Below, piece after piece: positions 14,421 through 19,543 of a stretch of DNA of 22,118 bases; the stretch's first letter is position 1, and each line of letters starts with the position of its first letter. Origin of the DNA: Oxalobacteraceae bacterium (GTDB lineage: Bacteria > Pseudomonadota > Gammaproteobacteria > Burkholderiales > Burkholderiaceae_D); the NCBI GenBank assembly GCA_003537575.1, contig DPRS01000036.1, forward strand, positions 109,816-131,933, written 5' to 3'. The position numbers and the translations under genes are program-made. Under the pieces are notes generated by a model, which searched no databases, was not told where the DNA came from, and saw only the letters and a list, made by a program, of their open reading frames with translations.

Positions 14421-15104
14421 TCAGGCTTGCATTTCCAGCGCCGATTTTGCGCTCGCCGCCAGGGCTGACTTGACCTGTTCAAGATAAGGATCGGCAAAGC
14501 GCTTGCCCTGCGCCGAATCGCGCAAGGCCATGTTCCATTGGCCAGCCACCGACATCAGCTGAGGAGCTGTCCTGGCTTGTTCGATACGCTGGATGAGGGG
14601 GGCGCTCAGCAAGCCCAGATAGGTTTGCGCCGTGGTGGTCATGAAATCCTTGACCAGTCGGATGGCGGCAGGATCGTCGGTCAGGGCTGCGGAGGCCGCG
14701 GCCGTGCCGGAACTGCTTGCCGGGATTGGCATCTGCGCTTGCGCCTGGACTGGCGCTGAAGTTTGCGCAGGCGCCTGCGCAGGAGCGGTTGCCGTGCGCT
14801 GCAGAGGTGCCGCGCCCATGCCGAGCTTGCCGGAATGGCTCTGCGCTTTTTGCTCGTCCTCCACCGCCGCGATGAAGCCATACTCCAGCAGATAGGCGAG
14901 AATATCCCGCAACTGGCCGGACGACACCATCGCCGGGATCATTTCGGCAAGCGCCTCGAAACTCTTGCTGCCATCGATAATGATGAGCACGCGCCGCTGG
15001 ACAGGATTAAGGCCATGCGAGCGTTTGGCCATTTCCTCGCGCCCTTTTTCTGTTTTTGAAAAAACAACTCCGGTGCTTTCCATGGTCATGGTGTCTGTCA
15101 GCAT
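14421..15104 (-). CDS. Unrecognised protein in Sia-like operon (227 aa)
   Basis: The function is unknown. I chose the ATG at 15104 (product 227 residues) because an AGGGAA ribosome site lies seven bases upstream; a longer frame from 15212 would overlap the preceding gene. Three parts are visible: an N-terminal compact region (about 15-82, SKTEKGREEMAKRSHGLNPV...) resembling a small winged-helix-like domain seen at the start of various betaproteobacterial regulatory proteins, an Ala/Pro/Gln-rich flexible linker (about 98-140), and a helical C-terminal domain (about 142-227). It has no signal peptide, membrane helix or catalytic motif. It is the last gene of the SpoIIE-SiaB-SiaC operon, in the slot where P. 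aeruginosa carries the diguanylate cyclase siaD. It may be an adaptor or effector of the circuit, but this is inference from position. Confidence 0.8.
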   Translation of the reverse strand: MLTDTMTMESTGVVFSKTEKGREEMAKRSHGLNPVQRRVLIIIDGSKSFEALAEMIPAMVSSGQLRDILAYLLEYGFIAAVEDEQKAQSHSGKLGMGAAPLQRTATAPAQAPAQTSAPVQAQAQMPIPASSSGTAAASAALTDDPAAIRLVKDFMTTTAQTYLGLLSAPLIQRIEQARTAPQLMSVAGQWNMALRDSAQGKRFADPYLEQVKSALAASAKSALEMQA

Positions 15105-15195
15105 TTGTTTTCCCTGTGTCAGAAATATCCGAACAGCCGTGGAGCTGTGCGTCGATCTGATGCTTTCTAGCGGCGAATGTAGCGGCATGATGGCC

Positions 15196-15588
15196 TCAGG
15201 CGGCGAATGCAACCTCGTTGAAATTAAGCCAGGTAATGCCCAAGCCGTGCATCAAGTCTTCGCCGAGGTCCTGGATGGCGTCGTCTTCTTCGTCGAATTC
15301 CCAGTCGATATCGACGGCGCAGCCGGCGTGGGCCGCTTCGTTCAACACCATGAACAGGTGCCGCATCGATTTGGTGGAGGCGCTGTTGACATAGGAAAGC
15401 CGGATGCGCGTATAGAATTTCGCCGGCAGCTTGCCCTCGAAATGCGACTGGATGGCGCCGATGATCGGCTGGAAGAACAGGTTCGGATTCTCCGGGTAGC
15501 ACTCGCCGGCGATGAACAGGGTGTTGTGCACCGGGTTGAATATGACTTCCGGCGTACTGTCCGTGCGGACTGCTTTGATGGCTTGCAT
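15196..15588 (-). CDS. SiaC-family regulatory phosphoprotein (DUF1987)
   Basis: A 130-residue protein of the DUF1987/SiaC family. In P. aeruginosa SiaC is phosphorylated by the SiaB kinase and dephosphorylated by the SiaA phosphatase, and the unphosphorylated form binds and activates the diguanylate cyclase SiaD (family knowledge). The whole protein is one domain, with the typical GECYPENPNLFFQPI (28-42) and RLSYVNSASTKSM (63-75) segments; the Ser/Thr cluster S69, S71, T72 lies where the phosphorylated threonine of SiaC is expected, with Ser rather than Thr at the aligned position by my reading. An AGGAG ribosome site precedes the start, 19 bases after the kinase gene. Its order after the phosphatase and kinase genes matches the known operon, so the assignment is secure even though the target enzyme is not adjacent on the same strand. 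Confidence 0.9.
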   Translation of the reverse strand: MQAIKAVRTDSTPEVIFNPVHNTLFIAGECYPENPNLFFQPIIGAIQSHFEGKLPAKFYTRIRLSYVNSASTKSMRHLFMVLNEAAHAGCAVDIDWEFDEEDDAIQDLGEDLMHGLGITWLNFNEVAFAA

Positions 15589-15607
15589 GTTTTTAGCTCC
15601 TGAAAAA

Positions 15608-16174
15608 TTAAATGACGGTCTTCAGATAAAAGTAGGACAGGCGCCCCGCCGATTCCCGGTGCGGCGCGAATTCGAATTCGATCGGCTGCCTGCTGTCGCG
15701 CGCAATCGTTAGCAACCCCAGGCCGGCGCCCTTGCTGAGGGCATCGGTGGCTTCATGTTCGTCGTTGGCCAGTTGCTGGCGATAGGCGGCCTTGATGTCT
15801 GCCAGCGACATGTTCTGCAGCGCGGTCAGCTTGTCGCTGAGGCGCACGACCTGTTCAATGGGAATCAGGTTGCCGCAGGCGATCCACCAGGATTCGCCTG
15901 ATTTCCCCAGGCCGATCGCGCCAGGCTTGCCGGGTTTCTGGCTGGCGCCGTCTGCCGCCTCGCCGCCGTAGTGAAGGATGTTTTGCGCCATCTCGATAAA
16001 GCTGGAAAACAGCTTGCGCTTGAGCGGCCCGCTGGCGTTTTCCTGCTCCAGCGTGTCCTTGAGGCTGTGGGTCAGAAACTTCACCATCTCGCTATCGAAG
16101 CAGCCGGTGTAGAAATACACCAGGCCGGCATTGGCGGCGCCATCCTGAAAACGTTCGAAAGACTTCAGATTCAT
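15608..16174 (-). CDS. SiaB-family protein kinase
   Basis: A 188-residue protein of the SiaB family, a small kinase with a histidine-kinase-like ATPase fold that phosphorylates the SiaC partner on Ser/Thr (family knowledge). An N-box-like FIEMAQNILHYG (59-70, E61 and N65) and a G-box-like GAGLGLLTIARD (149-160) are visible. The start at 16174 is chosen because its ATG overlaps the stop of the upstream phosphatase gene (ATGA), a sign of translational coupling; the frame stays open much further upstream only as a shadow of that gene. A Gly/Ser/Lys-rich loop around 71-95 could be the ATP lid. Together with the phosphatase before it and SiaC after it, it forms the core of a partner-switch. Confidence 0.9.
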   Translation of the reverse strand: MNLKSFERFQDGAANAGLVYFYTGCFDSEMVKFLTHSLKDTLEQENASGPLKRKLFSSFIEMAQNILHYGGEAADGASQKPGKPGAIGLGKSGESWWIACGNLIPIEQVVRLSDKLTALQNMSLADIKAAYRQQLANDEHEATDALSKGAGLGLLTIARDSRQPIEFEFAPHRESAGRLSYFYLKTVI

Positions 16175-17457
16175 ACCTGGCCCTCGGCGGCAAACACGAG
16201 GAAGCAGACGTCGTCGCGGCGGCGCTGCTGACCTTGCCATTCGGCGAAGCGCTCCAGCAGCAGGCTGGAAAACTCCCTGGGCGCCAGCGCGCGCTGATCC
16301 GACAACAGCTGATAAAGGCGACGTCGGCCATGCGCGATATTTTTCGGGCCGCCAATCTGGTCGATCACGCCATCGGTGGTGACCAGGGCGCGGTAGCCGG
16401 CCGGCAGCCGCACGCGGTGCGAACGGAATTGAAAATCGTCCGGCGTGTCGCTGTAGCCGACGCCCATGCGGTCGCCCTCGAACAGGCTGACTTCCTCGGC
16501 TTGCGGCTGCACCAGCGCCAGTTCCAGGCGGGCGCCGGCGTAATGCAAGGCGCTGCCCTGCTCGGTCAGGACGAACATGAAGGCATCCATGCCGTCGTCG
16601 GATTTGCTGACAGCCTGGCCGCCGGCCTGCTTTTCCTCGCGGTGCTGTCCCAGCACCTTCTTGATATAGCGGTTCAGGCCGCTCAGCATGACGCCCGGAT
16701 CCGGTTCCTCGGCGCCGCTGGCGATCTGGTTTTCCAGGTAGGACAGGGCGATCAGGGTCATGAAGGCGCCCGGCACGCCATGACCGGTGCAATCGATGAT
16801 GGCGCCGAAGATGCCGTTCCTGGTGGCGCGAAAGAAGTAGCAATCGCCGCCGACGACGTCGCGCGGCAGCCAGGTCAGCTGGGCGGCGGGCATGGCTGCC
16901 TGCAGCTCCTGGCTGGAGCCGCGCAGGTTGGATTGCTGGATCGCCGAGGCGTAATCGATGCTGGAAAGCAGCTGGCGGGTCTTTTCCGCTTCGATGTCCG
17001 ACATTGCCTTCAGCAGCGACATGCCGGTGCCGAGGCCGAAGTACTTGCCGTTGCGGGTGCAGATGAAGCCATCCTTCATCACGCGCACATCCGGTTCGAC
17101 CGCATGGCGCACCAGCACTTCGACCGGCGTATTTTCGTCAGCGATCAGCGGCGCGGCGTCGGCGAAACCCAGGCATGACTTCTTGCCGAACAGTTCGCGG
17201 CTGAATGGCTTGCTGTACTGCTCCATGAAGATATTGCGGTTGACCAGGCCGACCGGCGCCTGATCCTTGATAACCGCCACGGTTTCCATATCAGGATGTG
17301 CCAGGAAAAATTCCTGTAATTCCGCATTGGTCATTTCCGGTGTAATGCCCGGCACCGCACTCGCCAGTTGCCCGGCATGCACCGCCAGCGTCGCATGCGC
17401 GCCGGCGTTCGACGCCGCGTTGGCGATGGAACTGTATAGATCTTCGATACTTGCCAC
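16171..17457 (-). CDS. CBS-SpoIIE (PP2C) serine phosphatase, SiaA-like
   Basis: A 428-residue soluble protein: an N-terminal CBS-like sensor region (about 50-160), a short helical linker, and a SpoIIE/RsbU-type PP2C phosphatase domain (190-425). The metal-binding acidic residues are present: D205 in VVGGDCYF, D222 in DCTGHGVPGAFMT, D362 in TTDGVIDQ, and D415/D416 in RRDDVCFL. It should dephosphorylate the SiaC-type protein encoded two genes downstream. P. aeruginosa SiaA senses through a membrane-bound HAMP-containing region; here the sensor is cytoplasmic and is homologous to the CBS region of the EAL-GGDEF protein nearby (RELFGKKSC against RELYGKRSC). The start codon is GTG, preceded by a GGGAG site at about the right distance. 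It is the first gene of the operon and has Pho-box-like sites upstream. Confidence 0.9.
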   Translation of the reverse strand: MASIEDLYSSIANAASNAGAHATLAVHAGQLASAVPGITPEMTNAELQEFFLAHPDMETVAVIKDQAPVGLVNRNIFMEQYSKPFSRELFGKKSCLGFADAAPLIADENTPVEVLVRHAVEPDVRVMKDGFICTRNGKYFGLGTGMSLLKAMSDIEAEKTRQLLSSIDYASAIQQSNLRGSSQELQAAMPAAQLTWLPRDVVGGDCYFFRATRNGIFGAIIDCTGHGVPGAFMTLIALSYLENQIASGAEEPDPGVMLSGLNRYIKKVLGQHREEKQAGGQAVSKSDDGMDAFMFVLTEQGSALHYAGARLELALVQPQAEEVSLFEGDRMGVGYSDTPDDFQFRSHRVRLPAGYRALVTTDGVIDQIGGPKNIAHGRRRLYQLLSDQRALAPREFSSLLLERFAEWQGQQRRRDDVCFLVFAAEGQV

Positions 17458-17502
17458 TTCTTTTGCTCCCTCATTTGATGGCGAATTTTTTTCCTAAGGG
17501 CA

Positions 17503-17547
17503 AATATATATATGCCATGTGACATGAGTGTGAAGAATTGATGACAA
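17503..17547 (-). promoter_or_regulatory. Triple Pho-box heptamers and -10 of Sia-like operon
   Basis: On the minus strand three heptamers lie at exact 11-bp steps: TTGTCAT (17541-17547), TCTTCAC (17530-17536) and ATGTCAC (17519-17525), matching the PhoB consensus at 6, 4 and 6 of 7 positions. Ten bases further is TATATT (17503-17508), a 5/6 match to a -10. Transcription would start near 17496, about 40 bases before the GTG start of the phosphatase gene. Confidence 0.6.
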
Positions 17548-17583
17548 CTGTGAATTTCCTCTTCACAAATTTTCATCGTATCG

Positions 17584-17650
17584 ATGTCATGTAAATGTCA
17601 CAAAAATATTTCCTGTTTGTAACAAGGTCGTCACATGCGGCACCTAAAAT
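17584..17650 (+). promoter_or_regulatory. Double Pho box and -10 of pstS operon
   Basis: Heptamers ATGTCAT (17584-17590) and ATGTCAC (17595-17601) each match the PhoB consensus at 6 of 7; a second box, TTGTAAC (17617-17623) and TCGTCAC (17628-17634), matches at 5 and 5. All four sit on one 11-bp lattice (offsets 0, 11, 33, 44). TAAAAT (17645-17650), a 5/6 match to a -10, follows the last heptamer by 10 bases, the spacing of known Pho promoters. A start near 17657 gives a 45-base leader to pstS. Confidence 0.75.
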
Positions 17651-17701
17651 TCGAATCAGAAATTTCGGTTTCTTCTTTGACAAACAACAGGGAGTTGATC
17701 A

Positions 17702-18682
17702 ATGAATTTGAAAAAAGTGTTCGCAGTCATGGGCGTTGCTTCTGCCGCGCTGCTGGCGCAGGGCGCACAAGCCCAGGCAGTGAAAGTGGATGCCGGTCTG
17801 CCGACCTACCAGAAGGCTGCTGGCGTCGCCGGCAACTTCACCAGCGTCGGTTCCGATACGCTGAACAATCTGATGACACTGTGGGCGGAAGAATTCAAGC
17901 GTCTCTATCCGAACGTGAACATTCAAATCCAGGGTGCCGGTTCCTCGACCGCGCCGCCGGCCCTGACTGAAGGCGCCTCCAACTTCGGCCCGATGAGCCG
18001 CCTGATGACCGCCAAGGAAGTCGAAGGCTTCGAGAAAAAGCATGGCTACAAGCCTTACGCCGTGCCGGTCGCCATCGACGCGCTGGCCGTGTACGTCAAC
18101 AAGGACAATCCGATCAAGGGCCTGAGCCTGCAAGAGATCGACGCCATCATGTCGGTCGGCCGCAAGTGCGGCGCCGCCGAGGAAGCCACCAAGTGGGGCC
18201 AGGCCGGCATGAAGGGCGAATGGGCCAGCCGCGACATCGCCATGTACGGCCGTAACTCGGTTTCGGGCACCTATGGCTATTTCAAGGAAATCGCCCTGTG
18301 CAAGGGCGACTTCAAGCGCAACGTCGCCGAGCAGCCAGGTTCGGCTTCGGTGGTGCAGAGCGTGGCAACCCAGCTGAACGCGATCGGCTACTCGGGCATC
18401 GGCTACAAGACTTCCGGCGTGCGCGCACTGCCGCTGTCGAAGAAAGCCGGCCAGCCCTTCGTTGAGCCGGATGCCAAGCATGCCGTCGATGGCAGCTATC
18501 CGCTGGCGCGCGTGCTGTACGTGTACGTCAACAAGAAGCCGAACCAGCCGCTGGCGCCGCTGGAGCGCGAGTTCTTCAAGATGGTGCTGTCCAAGCAAGG
18601 CCAGACCGTGGTCGTGAAGGATGGCTTCGTGCCGATGCCGGCCCGCATGGCCCTGAAGGCTACGCAGGATCTGACCAAGTAA
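17702..18682 (+). CDS. pstS: Phosphate-binding protein PstS of the pst operon
   Basis: A 326-residue periplasmic phosphate-binding protein of the PBP-like type common in Pseudomonas and Burkholderiales, different from the classical copy at 11339. It has a signal peptide with probable cleavage after AQAQA at residue 26. Ligand-loop segments are SVGSDTLNNLM (48-58), QGAGSSTAPPAL (77-88), GPMSRLM (96-102) and GRNSVSGTYGYF (183-194). A good AGGGAG ribosome site precedes the ATG. It is the first gene of a plus-strand phosphate uptake operon followed by a lipoprotein, pstC and pstA, and carries two Pho boxes upstream, so it should be strongly induced by phosphate starvation. A hairpin just after the stop may stabilise its messenger RNA. 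The assignment is secure. Confidence 0.95.
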   Translation: MNLKKVFAVMGVASAALLAQGAQAQAVKVDAGLPTYQKAAGVAGNFTSVGSDTLNNLMTLWAEEFKRLYPNVNIQIQGAGSSTAPPALTEGASNFGPMSRLMTAKEVEGFEKKHGYKPYAVPVAIDALAVYVNKDNPIKGLSLQEIDAIMSVGRKCGAAEEATKWGQAGMKGEWASRDIAMYGRNSVSGTYGYFKEIALCKGDFKRNVAEQPGSASVVQSVATQLNAIGYSGIGYKTSGVRALPLSKKAGQPFVEPDAKHAVDGSYPLARVLYVYVNKKPNQPLAPLEREFFKMVLSKQGQTVVVKDGFVPMPARMALKATQDLTK

Positions 18683-18706
18683 GCAAGCGCGAAACACAGC
18701 ATGACA

Positions 18707-18728
18707 CGCTGCCGCCATCGCGGCAGCG
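18707..18728 (+). other. Stem-loop after pstS
   Basis: CGCTGCCGC (18707-18715) pairs perfectly with GCGGCAGCG (18720-18728) around a CATC loop. There is no T run, so it is unlikely to terminate; it may protect the upstream pstS message from 3' decay, giving more PstS than permease. Confidence 0.6.
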
Positions 18729-18811
18729 CATCGAATTCAAAGGCAGCACGGCATGGCACAGTCCGGATCGCCGGTGCCGCTGCTGCATGATCACAATCTA
18801 GGGAGTTAGGC

Positions 18812-19432
18812 ATGAAGCAAAAATTGCGCATGGCGGCACTGCTGGCAGGCACGGCTGCGGCACTCGCCCTGACCGGTTGCGCCACCGACATGAACCAGGC
18901 CGCGCCGGCGGCAGCGGCACCGGCAGCCAAGCCGGCAGCAGCACCCGTCACTGAAAAAACGGCAGCGGCACCAACGGCGAAAGAATTCTTCATCATTCTG
19001 CCGGAAAGCGGCCGCATCCACGCTTTCGGCGACACCAGGAATTACCTGCAATTCCTCGCCACTGGCGAAGTGGCGCTGACCCGCACGCAGATCGGTGCCG
19101 GCCCGAAAGGCGAAACCATCGTCTACGGCATCACCAAGGACGACGTCAAGAAAAACCAGCCGAGCCTGGGCGAACTGATTTACCAGGACAAGCTGCCGGC
19201 CGCCGACGACTTCCACGGCGAAGTCTTCAAGAACGGCCGCTTCTACGTGTTCAGCGACCTGAAGGACATGAAGGCTTTCGCCGCTTTCGGCGAAGTGCCC
19301 TATTCCTACACTGACATTGGCGCCGGTCCGAAAGGCGAAACGCTGGTGTGGGTCATGAACAAGAATAGCTACAAAAAAGGCCGTCCGGCCGCCACCATCG
19401 AGCGCTTCCAGCAGCTGCGCGCCGCCAAGTAA
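18812..19432 (+). CDS. Repeat-containing lipoprotein in the pst operon
   Basis: A 206-residue protein of unknown function. The N-terminus is a lipoprotein signal with lipobox ALTGC, so C23 is lipidated, followed by an Ala/Pro-rich tether (about 28-55). The rest is an internal duplication: repeat 1 (about 57-115) and repeat 2 (about 132-190) share the segment IGAGPKGET followed by (I/L)V(Y/W), plus a preceding (H/Y)xF(G/S)D. The repeats are about 60 residues each and probably fold as two similar small domains. It sits between pstS and pstC on the same strand with a GGGAG ribosome site, so it is likely coexpressed during phosphate starvation. It could be a periplasmic accessory of the transporter or an outer-membrane protein. 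I do not recognise the family. Confidence 0.88.
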   Translation: MKQKLRMAALLAGTAAALALTGCATDMNQAAPAAAAPAAKPAAAPVTEKTAAAPTAKEFFIILPESGRIHAFGDTRNYLQFLATGEVALTRTQIGAGPKGETIVYGITKDDVKKNQPSLGELIYQDKLPAADDFHGEVFKNGRFYVFSDLKDMKAFAAFGEVPYSYTDIGAGPKGETLVWVMNKNSYKKGRPAATIERFQQLRAAK

Positions 19433-19489
19433 ATCGGCGCCTGGCCTCGGCATGCCCGGATCGACAGGCATGCGCATCGATCGTAAAAA

Positions 19490-19518
19490 GGGCGGCGGCT
19501 TCTCGCCGCCCTCGTTTT
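19490..19518 (+). terminator. Internal terminator/attenuator before pstC
   Basis: GGGCGGCG (19490-19497) pairs with CGCCGCCC (19504-19511) around a 6-base loop, followed by TCG and TTTT (19515-19518). It lies only about 25 bases before the pstC start, so part of the transcripts probably end here and pstS plus lipoprotein are made in excess of the permease. A further hairpin (GCATGCC with GGCATGC) lies at about 19450-19473. Confidence 0.65.
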
Positions 19519-19543
19519 ATTCAAGAACAGACAAAACTCTCCC

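Noticed and set aside
15105..15212. Longer start for the 227-residue protein
   Set aside because: It would overlap the SiaC-type gene and lacks a ribosome site, while the ATG at 15104 has one.
16175..16843. Upstream extension of the SiaB-type frame
   Set aside because: The frame stays open by chance inside the phosphatase gene; the kinase starts at 16174, where its ATG overlaps the phosphatase stop.
17560..17566. TCTTCAC as a further rightward Pho heptamer
   Set aside because: It matches only 4 of 7 positions and is off the 11-bp lattice of the rightward boxes; it is the mirror of the 17530 heptamer in an inverted repeat.
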